A DNA stretch of 61,661 nucleotides from Thermoplasmata archaeon. GTDB lineage: Archaea; Thermoplasmatota; Thermoplasmata; Lutacidiplasmatales; UBA184. Shown here piece by piece: positions 1 to 8,214 of this stretch (positions within the stretch are counted from its first letter, which is position 1; every line of letters begins with the position of its first letter). The translations under genes and the position numbers were made by a program. Below the pieces are notes generated by a model, which worked only from the letters and a program-made list of their open reading frames with translations, did no database searches and was not told the origin of the DNA. The DNA lies in NCBI GenBank assembly GCA_021806135.1, contig JAJZYB010000008.1, positions 1 through 61,661 of the forward strand, read 5' to 3'.

Positions 1-96
1 GACGGGAAGGATGCCGGCCTTGAACCACCTCCATGCGGTCTCATAGCGCACCCCGGCTTGCCGTGCCCACTCTACGAGTTTCATCGGTTGTGGCAT
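1..96 (-). CDS. IS607-family serine recombinase, N-terminal fragment cut by the window edge
   Basis: The first 32 codons are visible, from ATG at 96 running off the left edge. The peptide contains KLVEWARQAG, then RYETAWRWFKAG and LPV, which is the MerR-like helix-turn-helix that opens the small recombinase (OrfA) of IS607-type transposons. The catalytic serine domain would lie outside the window. In this family the protein cuts and rejoins the element ends, and a TnpB gene often follows. An alternative is a stand-alone MerR-type regulator, but the WRWFKAG signature is characteristic of IS607. Confidence 0.7.
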   Translation of the reverse strand, partial: MPQPMKLVEWARQAGVRYETAWRWFKAGILPV

Positions 97-182
97 ATAC
101 AAGTCGCTATAAGACGCTATGTTCGCCCTAACAGTTCAGAACCCCCCGCCAACGGCCCTGGGAACGCACCCCGCTAGAGCGC

Positions 183-229
183 TCCGGGGCATGAGGGACC
201 CGGTTCGACACCGGGATGCCTGCCCCGGA
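183..229. other. Nested hairpin resembling a tRNA T-arm
   Basis: A 9-bp outer inverted repeat (183-191 with 221-229) encloses a perfect 5-bp stem (199-203 with 211-215) with the 7-base loop TTCGACA, exactly the form of a tRNA T-arm. No matching D-arm, anticodon arm or 5' acceptor strand is present upstream, so this is not a complete tRNA gene. It lies between the IS607 fragment and the 3' end of taw1 and could be a transcript-end hairpin of taw1 or the stump of a disrupted tRNA. The rest of 97-241 shows nothing else. Confidence 0.4.
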
Positions 230-241
230 CCGGAGCCTCCC

Positions 242-1276
242 TCAGCCGGGGGCTCCGGAGGCCGCTAGCCCCGGGACGAGCATGGGCAACATGTCGCCCT
301 CCACCGTCCTCCCGAGGTCCGGCAACCGCGCCGGCTCCCGGCCCGGGAGCCAACGGCGGGAGGGGTCCCGGGCAAGCAGGTAGACCTTCGAATCCGGTGC
401 CTCGTCGACCAAGGGGTACCCCAGGAGCCCGGCAAGACGGTGGGCGAAGCCTCCCACCTCCTCGTGGGTGGGTACATGGTCCCGGGTGAGCCGTTGGCGG
501 GAGCGGCCCATGTACACGTAGCCCTTCGGTTCGATGAAATCAGGTTCGGCCAGCCGGTCGAGGGCCGCATACTCCTCCTCCCACCCCAGGTTCCATCCCT
601 TCACCAACGTATGGCGGATGACCCGGCGGGTCTTCAGGTCTCGGAGGAGCTTGAGACTCTCGGTCAGACGGTCCCAGGCATCCTCCTGAGCGGGGAGCGT
701 CAGTCGACGGAAGACCTCCCGGTTGGGGGCCGTCACGGAGCAGTAAAGTTGGGTCGGGAGCGGGTCCAACTGCCGTAGCCCATCCGGGTTCGTGCCGTTC
801 GTCACCAGGAAGGTGGTGATCCCCCGATCATGGCAGAGGGCCAGGAATTCGTTGAGCTTCGGGTAGAACGTGGGCTCCCCGGTCAACGATATCGCCACAT
901 GGCGGGGAGCCTGGGATTCGCGGAACCGCTCGGGATCCACCCGATCGTTCCCTCCGAACCCGCTGAGCAGCCGCCGCTGGGCCTCCAGAGAGCGGGAGAG
1001 TATCGTGGCCGGTTCGTCGAACTCCTCCAAGGTCTCTTCGTGCTCCCATCCCTGATAGCGCCAGCAGAACCGGCAGTGCAGGTTGCAGGCGTCGATGGAC
1101 GGGCTCATCTGCATGCAGCGGTGGCTCTCGATGCCGTAGAAGCGCCCCTTGTAGCAGTGCCGCCCTTCGGTGAGCGCCTTGGCCGTCCAATAGCAGACCT
1201 TCACGGCCGAGTGCTTCCCCGTCAGTTGGTATCCCTGGTCCTCCAGCAGGGCCGGGTTCAGGTCCTGGTCTCCCAC
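242..1276 (-). CDS. taw1: tRNA 4-demethylwyosine synthase (Taw1/TYW1 radical SAM)
   Basis: Radical SAM enzyme that condenses pyruvate with N1-methylguanosine-37 of tRNA-Phe to give the tricyclic base 4-demethylwyosine. The 344-residue protein has the SAM-cluster motif CNLHCRFC (Cys64, 68, 71) and three upstream cysteines (28, 41, 54) spaced 13 and 13, as expected for the second Fe-S cluster of Taw1. Other family signatures are HSAVK, SLTGEPTFYP and LVTNGT. The GTG at 1276 is chosen because it lies 26 bp downstream of a TATA box and starts just before the conserved region. The open frame continues upstream across the divergent ABC gene but shows no family similarity there. Confidence 0.93.
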   Translation of the reverse strand: MGDQDLNPALLEDQGYQLTGKHSAVKVCYWTAKALTEGRHCYKGRFYGIESHRCMQMSPSIDACNLHCRFCWRYQGWEHEETLEEFDEPATILSRSLEAQRRLLSGFGGNDRVDPERFRESQAPRHVAISLTGEPTFYPKLNEFLALCHDRGITTFLVTNGTNPDGLRQLDPLPTQLYCSVTAPNREVFRRLTLPAQEDAWDRLTESLKLLRDLKTRRVIRHTLVKGWNLGWEEEYAALDRLAEPDFIEPKGYVYMGRSRQRLTRDHVPTHEEVGGFAHRLAGLLGYPLVDEAPDSKVYLLARDPSRRWLPGREPARLPDLGRTVEGDMLPMLVPGLAASGAPG

Positions 1277-1297
1277 GGCCTCCCTGAGCCGACAGGG

Positions 1298-1306
1298 AAA
1301 ATATAG
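1298..1306 (-). promoter_or_regulatory. TATA box of taw1 (leaderless promoter)
   Basis: CTATATTTT on the minus strand, centred about 26 bp upstream of the GTG at 1276, so the mRNA should start at or next to the start codon. Confidence 0.6.
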
Positions 1307-1423
1307 CCTTCCCCGGCAGGCCTGTCCCCGGTGGCGGTCCCCTCCTCGCGCGGGCAGCAGCGGGATCATGAAAGGTTCAATACAGGAGGGACCCCTGGGG
1401 TACATTCCACGAGGACCATCCCC

Positions 1424-2401
1424 TTGGCTCCGGCCCCAGAACCCATTTTGGAGACCACCGATCTGGGGTACGCCTACCGCCCGGGGCGCTTCGCGTTCCG
1501 GCACTTGAACCTCACCCTCCACCGGGGAGAGATCCTGGGCCTCCTCGGCCGCAACGGCGCCGGAAAGACCACCTGCGTCCGGGTCCTGACCACCCTGCTC
1601 CCCCCCACCGAAGGGAAGGCCCGGGTCCTCGGCTACGACCTGATCCGGGGAGGTCGCGCCCTGCGTGCCCGGATCGGTGTCGTGCTCCAGGCCGAATCCT
1701 TGGACTACGTCACCGTGGAGAGGAACCTCACCCTCTACGCCCTGCTCTGGGGGGTGGACCGCGAAACGGCCCGGAGCCGGGCGGAGGAGATGCTCACCCT
1801 CTTCGAGCTCGAGGACTCGCGGAAGCGCAAGCCCTGGGCGCTTTCCGGAGGTCAACGACGGAGGTTCCAGGTGGCCCGGGAGCTCATGCACGACATGGAC
1901 CTGCTCTTCCTGGACGAGCCCACTGCGGGCCTGGACGCGGTGGCCCGGCAGCGGATCCTCGGCTACCTGAAGAAGCGTGCCCAGCAGGGACTGGGGATCA
2001 TCTTCACCACCCATATCCTGCACGAAGCTGACCTCTTGTGCGACCGGATCGCCGTGATGGAACTGGGGACGGTCCTCACCGAGGGGACCCCCGAGGAGCT
2101 CAAGCAACGGCACGGAGGGGCCCGGCAGGTGACGGTGGAGTTCGTGGGTCCGTTGGGGGCGGACGCCCCGGCGCTGACCGAGATGCTCCGTCGTGGGGGG
2201 GAATCCCTCACCCTCTTGGAGGAGGCGCCGGACCAGGTCAGCTTCACCGCCCGGAACCCTGAAGCCATGGTGGCCCAGATCTCCATGTGGGCCCAGAGCC
2301 GAGGACGACCCCTGGCCCGGCTCTCGGTCCGGGAGGTCACCCTGGAGGAAGCCTTCCTGGGGATGGTCCAGAAGAAGCCGGCAGGGGAGGCCGGATCGTG
2401 A
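1424..2401 (+). CDS. ABC transporter ATP-binding protein (drug/polysaccharide exporter type)
   Basis: ATPase of an ABC-2 exporter. It shows Walker A (GRNGAGKTT), the signature LSGGQRRRFQVAREL, Walker B (LLFLDEPTAGLD) and a switch histidine in TTHILHEAD. A C-terminal extension of about 90 residues is typical of DrrA/NatA-like ATPases. The TTG at 1424 is preferred: a GAGG ribosome site sits about 9 bases upstream and the conserved fold begins soon after, whereas the longer open frame starting at 1331 has an unlikely N-terminus. The stop overlaps the GTG of the permease (GTGA), so the two are translationally coupled. The substrate cannot be told from sequence. Confidence 0.88.
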   Translation: MAPAPEPILETTDLGYAYRPGRFAFRHLNLTLHRGEILGLLGRNGAGKTTCVRVLTTLLPPTEGKARVLGYDLIRGGRALRARIGVVLQAESLDYVTVERNLTLYALLWGVDRETARSRAEEMLTLFELEDSRKRKPWALSGGQRRRFQVARELMHDMDLLFLDEPTAGLDAVARQRILGYLKKRAQQGLGIIFTTHILHEADLLCDRIAVMELGTVLTEGTPEELKQRHGGARQVTVEFVGPLGADAPALTEMLRRGGESLTLLEEAPDQVSFTARNPEAMVAQISMWAQSRGRPLARLSVREVTLEEAFLGMVQKKPAGEAGS

Positions 2402-3174
2402 GGCTTCCCCCCTTCGCCCGGCTGGTGCTCAGGAACTTCGTCTCCAACCTGGATCCGGTCTCCATCGCCGTCCGCTTCGGTCAGCCCGCGTTCGTGGTGG
2501 TGGTCCTGGGCATCATGTTCACCCCCCTCATCTCTTCCTCCGACGCGACCACTGGCGGGAACTACATGGCCTTCCTCGTCCCCGGGATGGTGGCGTTCCA
2601 AATGGTCCTGGGAGGGGTGGTCGCCGGCAACCTCTTCTGGCTCGACCGGCGCTGGGCCATGGTCGAGCAGATCTTCTCCGGGCCCTTCCTTCGCAGCGAG
2701 TACCTGGCCGGCCTCGTGGTCACCACCCTCATCTTCTCCCTCGCCGGCGCCGGGATCATGCTCTTGGTGGCCCTCCCGTTCGTGGGGCTACCGGCCCTCT
2801 CCCTGGAAGGCACCCTGGTGGTGCTGGCCACCATCGCGTTGGGGAGCGTGTTCTTCTCCGGCCTATTGATCGCCGTGGGGAGCCGCCTGCGCTCTGCCAA
2901 CCTCTACTTCACCATCCAGGCCGTGCTCCAGTACTTCGTCGTCTTCCTCTCCACCGTCTACTACCCGGTGACCTCCAAGACCCCCCGCATCCTGGCGGTG
3001 CTCGTCTACGGCAACCCGCTGACCTACGCGGTCAACGCCGTGCGAGACGCCTTCGCCGGGAACCTGGGGCCGCAGGACCTCATCTCCCTGGGGGTCCTGG
3101 GCGTCCTGGCGATGGCCATCTTCGGGCTGGCCGCCCTGGGCTTCCGGCACCTCGATCCCGGGCCGGTCCAGTGA
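2398..3174 (+). CDS. ABC-2 type transporter permease
   Basis: Membrane partner of the preceding ATPase, 258 residues. Six hydrophobic segments are visible, including FVVVVLGIMFTPL near the start, a middle segment around VALPFVGLPAL, and a final ILAVLVYGNPLTYAVNAVRDA region that is the conserved ABC-2 signature near the C-terminus. The GTG start overlaps the ATPase stop by 4 bp. It probably works as a homodimer with two ATPases to export a lipid, drug or saccharide. It ends 13 bp from the converging phosphohexomutase gene. Confidence 0.87.
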   Translation: MRLPPFARLVLRNFVSNLDPVSIAVRFGQPAFVVVVLGIMFTPLISSSDATTGGNYMAFLVPGMVAFQMVLGGVVAGNLFWLDRRWAMVEQIFSGPFLRSEYLAGLVVTTLIFSLAGAGIMLLVALPFVGLPALSLEGTLVVLATIALGSVFFSGLLIAVGSRLRSANLYFTIQAVLQYFVVFLSTVYYPVTSKTPRILAVLVYGNPLTYAVNAVRDAFAGNLGPQDLISLGVLGVLAMAIFGLAALGFRHLDPGPVQ

Positions 3175-3187
3175 GCCGTTCTCGGGC

Positions 3188-4570
3188 TCAGGCGCCGTGA
3201 CGGGCGAGGGCGCTCCTCAAACGGGCCAGGGCCGTATCGGCCAACGCCTCGGCCTCCTTCGACCCCTTCGCTTCGGCAAAGATCCGGTAGAGGGGCTCCG
3301 TTCCCGAGGGCCGGATGAGGTACCAACCCCGTGGGTTCTGGACCTTCACCCCGTCCAGGGTGAGCACCTGGGTGTCGGCTCCCGCCTCCCGGGTGAGCTC
3401 CTCGGTCAGTTCGGAGATCACCACGTCCCGGAGCGCCAACGGGCAAGGCACTTTCCGCTTCACCAGCACGTACGGCGGCAGCTCGGCGAGGACCTCGGAG
3501 AGGGCGCGCTTCTCCCGGGCCAGGAGTTCCAATACCTTGGCCAGGGTCATCGCCCCGTCCCGGGCCAACTGATGGGCCGGGAAGAGGCATCCGCCGTTCT
3601 CCTCCCCCCCAAAGATCGCCTTCGACTCCGCCATGGCCCGGGAGACCACCGGGGAGCCGACCCGGGTGTAGAGGATCTTTCCACCCAGGGGTCGGATCAC
3701 CTCCTCCACCGCCAAGGACGAGGTCACCGGGGTGACCACCAGGCCACCACCGGCGGACCGGACGGCATCCCGGGCCAGCAGGGCCAGCATCCGCTCGCCC
3801 GGCACGTACCGTCCGTTCTCGTCGACAAAGACGGCCCGGTCCGCATCCCCATCGTGCGCAACACCAAAGTCTGCGCCCACGGCGGGCACCGTCCGCACCA
3901 GGTCCACCAGGTTCGCCTCGGTGGGCTCGGACAGGTGCCCGGGAAAGGTCCCGTCCACGTTCCCGTTGAGGGTCGTGTAGCGTACCGAGAGCCCGTGAAG
4001 CAGGCTCGGGCTCGTCACCGCGGAAGCGCCGTTCCCGCAGTCCAACACCACCCGGAACTTCCGGGCTGCGATGGCGCCCCGGTCGACCTGACCGAGGATC
4101 CCATTCACGTACCGGGGGCCCGCTTCCGGGTCCGGCCGGATCGTCCCCACCCGGTCGAACGGCACCCGAGGAAACGCCCCTTCCGCCACGGCCCTTTCGA
4201 TGGCCCGTTCCGCTTCCGGCGGGATCTCCAATCCGTCGCCGGCGATGCCCTTGATCCCGTTGAACTCGGGGGGGTTGTGGGAGGCGGTCACCACCAGGGC
4301 GTAGCGGGCCCCGAGCCGGGGCACGCTGTACTGGAAGGCCGGGGTCGGGAGCACCCCGAGCTCCAAGACCTCCACCCCCGATGCGGAAAGGGCACCGGCG
4401 GCCACTCGGCCGAACGCGGGGCTCGAGGTCCGTCCATCGGTCCCCACCACCGCGGGCCCCGGGGTGCCCAGGACCTGGGCGAAGGCCCCGGCGACCTCGG
4501 CGACCACCCGCGCGGTGAGCCCGGCCCCAACGACCTCCCGTATCCCATTGGTCCCGAATCGAACGGCCAC
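3188..4570 (-). CDS. Phosphohexomutase (phosphoglucomutase/phosphomannomutase/phosphoglucosamine mutase family)
   Basis: Alpha-D-phosphohexomutase of 460 residues that moves phosphate between C1 and C6 of a hexose or hexosamine phosphate. The catalytic serine loop TASHNPPEFNG, the metal loop DGDADRAVF and the phosphate-binding RPSGTEPLYRI are all present, as is the N-terminal RFGTNGIRE. The GTG at 4570 is chosen because it places that motif close to the N-terminus, as in relatives; the open frame extends further upstream without homology. It would supply sugar 1-phosphates to nucleotidyltransferases such as GalU at 10666-11514. The exact sugar cannot be assigned. Confidence 0.9.
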   Translation of the reverse strand: MAVRFGTNGIREVVGAGLTARVVAEVAGAFAQVLGTPGPAVVGTDGRTSSPAFGRVAAGALSASGVEVLELGVLPTPAFQYSVPRLGARYALVVTASHNPPEFNGIKGIAGDGLEIPPEAERAIERAVAEGAFPRVPFDRVGTIRPDPEAGPRYVNGILGQVDRGAIAARKFRVVLDCGNGASAVTSPSLLHGLSVRYTTLNGNVDGTFPGHLSEPTEANLVDLVRTVPAVGADFGVAHDGDADRAVFVDENGRYVPGERMLALLARDAVRSAGGGLVVTPVTSSLAVEEVIRPLGGKILYTRVGSPVVSRAMAESKAIFGGEENGGCLFPAHQLARDGAMTLAKVLELLAREKRALSEVLAELPPYVLVKRKVPCPLALRDVVISELTEELTREAGADTQVLTLDGVKVQNPRGWYLIRPSGTEPLYRIFAEAKGSKEAEALADTALARLRSALARHGA

Positions 4571-4668
4571 AGGGGGCCAAGCGGAAAGAGGCTCATTACC
4601 TTTCGGCGAGCACCGGAGGGCTTCCTCCCCGCGTAAACCCCTTTGCCCCCCAGGGCCCTCCCCGCTGC

Positions 4669-5172
4669 GTGGCACTCCCGACGGAGCCCCGGTTCACCTG
4701 CGATGAGATGCTCGGACGCCTGGCCCGCTACCTTCGCTTCCTGGGGTATGACGTGGAGTACGAACAAGGCCTCCGGGACGATGAGCTGGTCCGTCGCTCC
4801 CGCGAGGGTGACCGTCTCCTGTTGACCCGGGACCGCATCCTGGCGCAGCGGACCCGGCGGGCGGTCCTGCTGAGGAGCCTCGAAGTGGAGGGTCAGCTAA
4901 AGGAGCTCCAACGGGAAGTGCCTGGGCTAAACCGCGGGGTGCGGTTCGTCCGCTGCTCGCTCTGCAACGGACTCCTCCACGAGGCCGACCGGTCCACCCC
5001 CAAACCCCCCAAGGGGGTCCCGGAGGACCGCTGGGCCTCCCCGGATCCGGTATTCGTCTGCCGGTCCTGTGGCCAGACCTACTGGGAAGGCGACCACACG
5101 CGGGAGATCCGACGGACCTTCGCCCGGGTCTTCGGCCCGGAGGATCCCCCCGCACAGGACGGCCCGCCGTGA
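4669..5172 (+). CDS. Mut7-C RNase domain protein with zinc ribbon
   Basis: A 167-residue protein of the Mut7-C (DUF82) family, a PIN-like predicted RNase fold. The signature FTCDEMLGRLARYLRFLGYD opens the protein and LLTRDRIL follows. A C-terminal zinc ribbon has two CxxC knuckles (CSLC and CRSC). The start is GTG. It shares a GTGA overlap with the tRNA methyltransferase gene, which suggests a role in tRNA or rRNA processing or quality control, but no substrate is known for the archaeal family. Confidence 0.85.
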   Translation: MALPTEPRFTCDEMLGRLARYLRFLGYDVEYEQGLRDDELVRRSREGDRLLLTRDRILAQRTRRAVLLRSLEVEGQLKELQREVPGLNRGVRFVRCSLCNGLLHEADRSTPKPPKGVPEDRWASPDPVFVCRSCGQTYWEGDHTREIRRTFARVFGPEDPPAQDGPP

Positions 5173-6272
5173 GTCCCGGTTCCTCGGATCGCTGCTGGAT
5201 CGAGCTCTCCGGGGAGAACCCACGACTCGCCCGGGAAGAACTGCGCTCCATCCTCCAGACCCTCGGAGAGGGCTTCCTCCTCCCGGGGCCTGCCCCGGAA
5301 GCCTTCGTACCGGTGGCCGGGGCAACCGACCGTACCCTGGGAGAACTCGCCCTGCGGATCGCGCATGCCCGGGCGCTCTACCGCCCCCTGGGGGAAGGGG
5401 GACCTCCCGACATCGCGCAGCTGCTGGAACGGGAAGGCGCCCTGGGCGCCACGGCGCGGATCCGGGTGACCTCGGCGGACCCGACGGACGAACGGGCGTC
5501 GTGCCTGCGGGCCTGGGGGGATGCGTACCGGGCCCAAGGTGGCCGTATCGACCTGACCGACCCCGAACGGACCTTCCGGGTGGTCTCGGGAACGGGGGGA
5601 GGCTCCACCTACGTCCTGCTGGAGCAGCTCAGGGTGGTGGACCGCAAGGCGCTCCACGCCCGCCGCCCGGGCTCGCAGGCCTTCCGCCAACCCGTGACCC
5701 TGTCCTCCCGGCTGGCCCGGACCCTGGTGAACCTGGCAGAGGCCCCCGTGGGAGGGACGCTGCTCGATCCCTTCTGCGGCACGGGGGCCATCCCCCGGGA
5801 GGCCGGTCTGCTGGGTCACCCCGTGTTCGTTTCGGACCGCAGTGCAAAGATGCTGCGAGGCACCCTCCGTAACCTCGCCCTGGCCGGGATCACCCCCGAA
5901 CTCGCGGGAGTGGCGGACGTATCCGAGCTTCCGGGGCTCCTCAGAGACCGTCCCCGGGTCTCGGCCCTGGTCACCGATCCCCCGTACGGGAGGGCGTCCT
6001 CCACAGGAGGCGAGGGATGGAGGGACCTCCTTTCCCGCCTCTACACCCTGGTCCCGGCGATCGTGGGGGCTGAGGGGACCTGCGTCATGCTCCTCCCTCT
6101 CCCGGATCCGGACCTCCCGCTGCCGGCCGGATGGCGGGGACGGTCCCTGGGCCTGGCGGAGCGGGTCCATGCGAGCCTCAGCCGCTACGTCTACCGATTG
6201 GAGGGGCCTCACCATCTCCCCGGGCCGGGGCGCGCCAACGTTTCCGCAGGGCTCCCGGGACGCGCCCTATGA
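5169..6272 (+). CDS. tRNA (guanine10-N2)-dimethyltransferase (Trm-G10/Trm11 type)
   Basis: SAM-dependent enzyme that methylates N2 of G10 in tRNA. The N-terminal half, with the stretch LREELRSI-like helices and a THUMP-like region, binds tRNA; the C-terminal Rossmann domain has the SAM loop LDPFCGTGAIPREA and the catalytic NPPY-type motif as TDPPYGR. Its 367 residues are slightly longer than usual. The GTG start overlaps the stop of the Mut7-C gene. Its 3' end overlaps the converging site-2 protease gene by 6 bp. Confidence 0.88.
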   Translation: MSPGSSDRCWIELSGENPRLAREELRSILQTLGEGFLLPGPAPEAFVPVAGATDRTLGELALRIAHARALYRPLGEGGPPDIAQLLEREGALGATARIRVTSADPTDERASCLRAWGDAYRAQGGRIDLTDPERTFRVVSGTGGGSTYVLLEQLRVVDRKALHARRPGSQAFRQPVTLSSRLARTLVNLAEAPVGGTLLDPFCGTGAIPREAGLLGHPVFVSDRSAKMLRGTLRNLALAGITPELAGVADVSELPGLLRDRPRVSALVTDPPYGRASSTGGEGWRDLLSRLYTLVPAIVGAEGTCVMLLPLPDPDLPLPAGWRGRSLGLAERVHASLSRYVYRLEGPHHLPGPGRANVSAGLPGRAL

Positions 6273-7868
6273 GGGCGTGACCGGACCCACCGGACCGACG
6301 ACCAGCGTCCGGGGCCCACCGCTCGAGAGGCCCAGGACCCCCTGGCAGAGCTCGTTGGCGGTGATCCCCACGAACAGCATCGACGGTTGGGGATCGAAGA
6401 CCGTGAGCACCAGGGCGAACCTGGCGCCGGCCTCCCCGGTGGCGGGGACGCTCAGGTAGGTGCCGCCCGGCAGGGAGAAGGCGGCCGTGCCGGTCTTCCC
6501 GTAGGCCGTCCCATTGGTCAACTGGAGGGACCAGGTGAGGTTACGGGTATAGTTCGCAAGCGCACTTCCTCTCAATTGGACAAGATTGTTGGAGGCGTCC
6601 TTCACGAAGACCGTCAGGTTCGTCCCGAGGGTGAACCCATGCCCCACCACGTCCTGGTTCACCAGATCGAAGGAGATCCGGACCGTGGTGTTGTTCGCCG
6701 GTGGGGGAAGGCCCGGGAGGACCTGGGCGTTCTCGAGCGTGAAGCTGCCGCTCGGGGCGGAGAGCGGGACCAGCACGAACCCGGTCACCAGGATCCCGGC
6801 GGCGAGGAGCCCCACCAGCTGCCGGGAGGGTTTGAGCCCGCTGATGTCGTTGAGGGGCGGCGGATGGCGGACCCCCAGGAAAAGGATGAGCAGCGCGAAG
6901 ATCCACCAGCCCGGGTAGAAGAGCCCCGCCACCAGGAGGAGGCCCACCGCCGCCAGCGAGACGTAGAAGGAGCGGGTGCCGAGGAGGGCCCGGAAGACGT
7001 GCCCCCCATCCAGCTGGCCGGCGGGCAGCAGGTTCATGGCCGTCACCAAGAGCCCCACCCAACCGGCGATGGCCAGCGGGTTCAGGTTCACGGTCACCGG
7101 GAAGAACAGGCTGAGCCCCTGGTAGATGAGGGAGCTCCCGATGACCAGGTCCCCGTAGGGGACGCCCAGGAAGACCGGTCCGCAGTTGTTGAGCGGGAGG
7201 GCCGGCGACGAATGGGAGAGGAAGAGGCCCAGGAGGGTGAGCGGGACCGCGAGCGCGAAGCCGGCCAGCGGCCCGGAGGCGCCGATCTCCATGAGCGTCT
7301 TGCGGTCGGGGATCGGCTCCCGGAGCGAGATGAAGGCCCCGAACGTCCCGAAGATGACGAAGGGGGGAGGCATGGGGATGAAGAAGGGAAGGGAGGCCTC
7401 CACCTTCCGTCGCCGGGCGACCAGGTAGTGGGCGAGCTCGTGGAACCCTAAGATGGCCATGAGCGGGACCGCAAAGAAGACCCCCCCGTAGAGGAAATCC
7501 CCCAGCGTCAGCCCCGACCCGCCGACATAGGCAGCCCAGAGGAAGGCGCCCGCGAAGAACGTGCTCACCAGGGTGACCGCGAGCAGGATGATGTTCGTGA
7601 GGCCCTGCCAGGGTCGGCTGGTGGGGCGCCGGAGCACCTCCAGCAGGTACTCCCCGTCCTGGAAACGGATCTGCCCGATGTAGTTCTGGGCCCAGAGCTC
7701 CTGGCGGAGCTCGTCGAACCTCCCTTCCAAGGTGGTGCGGTCCACCTGCACCAGGAAGAGGACGGAGCGAGGGGTCACCCGGGTCTCGTAGACCGGGAAG
7801 GAGCGGGTGACGATGGACCGGATCTTCTCGAGCTCCCCCGAGGAGGTGCCGGGCGGGACCACTTGCAT
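6267..7868 (-). CDS. Site-2 protease family (M50) membrane metalloprotease with extracytoplasmic domain
   Basis: Intramembrane zinc protease of 533 residues. Residues 1-80 form a soluble domain, then several hydrophobic segments carry the zinc motif HELAH (143-147) and the second metal site within NLLPAGQLDGGH. After the last membrane segment there is a beta-rich tail of about 170 residues with many N-x-S/T sequons (NNTT, NLT, NYT, NGT), consistent with an outside, N-glycosylated domain. Such enzymes cleave membrane-bound regulators. It is the last gene of the long minus-strand run, 19 bp after the DUF5611-like gene. Confidence 0.9.
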   Translation of the reverse strand: MQVVPPGTSSGELEKIRSIVTRSFPVYETRVTPRSVLFLVQVDRTTLEGRFDELRQELWAQNYIGQIRFQDGEYLLEVLRRPTSRPWQGLTNIILLAVTLVSTFFAGAFLWAAYVGGSGLTLGDFLYGGVFFAVPLMAILGFHELAHYLVARRRKVEASLPFFIPMPPPFVIFGTFGAFISLREPIPDRKTLMEIGASGPLAGFALAVPLTLLGLFLSHSSPALPLNNCGPVFLGVPYGDLVIGSSLIYQGLSLFFPVTVNLNPLAIAGWVGLLVTAMNLLPAGQLDGGHVFRALLGTRSFYVSLAAVGLLLVAGLFYPGWWIFALLILFLGVRHPPPLNDISGLKPSRQLVGLLAAGILVTGFVLVPLSAPSGSFTLENAQVLPGLPPPANNTTVRISFDLVNQDVVGHGFTLGTNLTVFVKDASNNLVQLRGSALANYTRNLTWSLQLTNGTAYGKTGTAAFSLPGGTYLSVPATGEAGARFALVLTVFDPQPSMLFVGITANELCQGVLGLSSGGPRTLVVGPVGPVTPS

Positions 7869-7887
7869 CGCTCCTCTCCCCCTCCGG

Positions 7888-8214
7888 TCAAGCGCCAGGC
7901 CCGGCGCCGCGCGCCTCGTCCTTCAGGCGCTTCGCCCGGGCCTTCGTGGTGTACCCGGTCGCCCGTTCCAGGAACCGGTTGTACCGTCGGATGGTCTCCA
8001 TCTGCACCTCGGGAGGGACCCCGGGATCCATGACCGTGCGGACCTCCAGTCCCTTCCCCTTGATAGCCACGCTCAGGTCCTTGAGGGCCCCGAACGCTGC
8101 GTGCAGGCCGTCCGGCTCCTCCCGGGCGGACCCGAAGGACTCGACCAGAATGGCCTGAAGGTCCTTGGAGGTAAGCGTCGGATGGGCCTTCCGATTCACC
8201 GGGTAGACGGTCAC
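7888..8214 (-). CDS. Conserved small archaeal protein, probably DUF5611 family
   Basis: A 108-residue soluble protein with a basic C-terminal helix (KARAKRLKDE) and a central predicted alpha/beta unit. I recognise it as like the DUF5611 proteins of Thermoplasmatota, but this is from memory of their pattern and not a search. The GTG start overlaps the stop of ugd (GTGA), so it is coupled to the UDP-sugar genes. No function is known. Confidence 0.65.
   Translation of the reverse strand: MTVYPVNRKAHPTLTSKDLQAILVESFGSAREEPDGLHAAFGALKDLSVAIKGKGLEVRTVMDPGVPPEVQMETIRRYNRFLERATGYTTKARAKRLKDEARGAGPGA

Noticed and set aside
183-229. tRNA gene at the left edge
   Set aside because: Only the T-arm is tRNA-like; no D-arm, anticodon arm or matching 5' acceptor.
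1277-2113. Upstream extension of the taw1 frame (279 more codons)
   Set aside because: It is antisense to the ABC ATPase, has no Taw1 similarity, and a TATA box places the start at 1276.
3024-4580. 518-residue minus-strand frame overlapping the phosphohexomutase gene
   Set aside because: Different frame from the recognised enzyme; Gly/Arg-rich sequence with no motifs.
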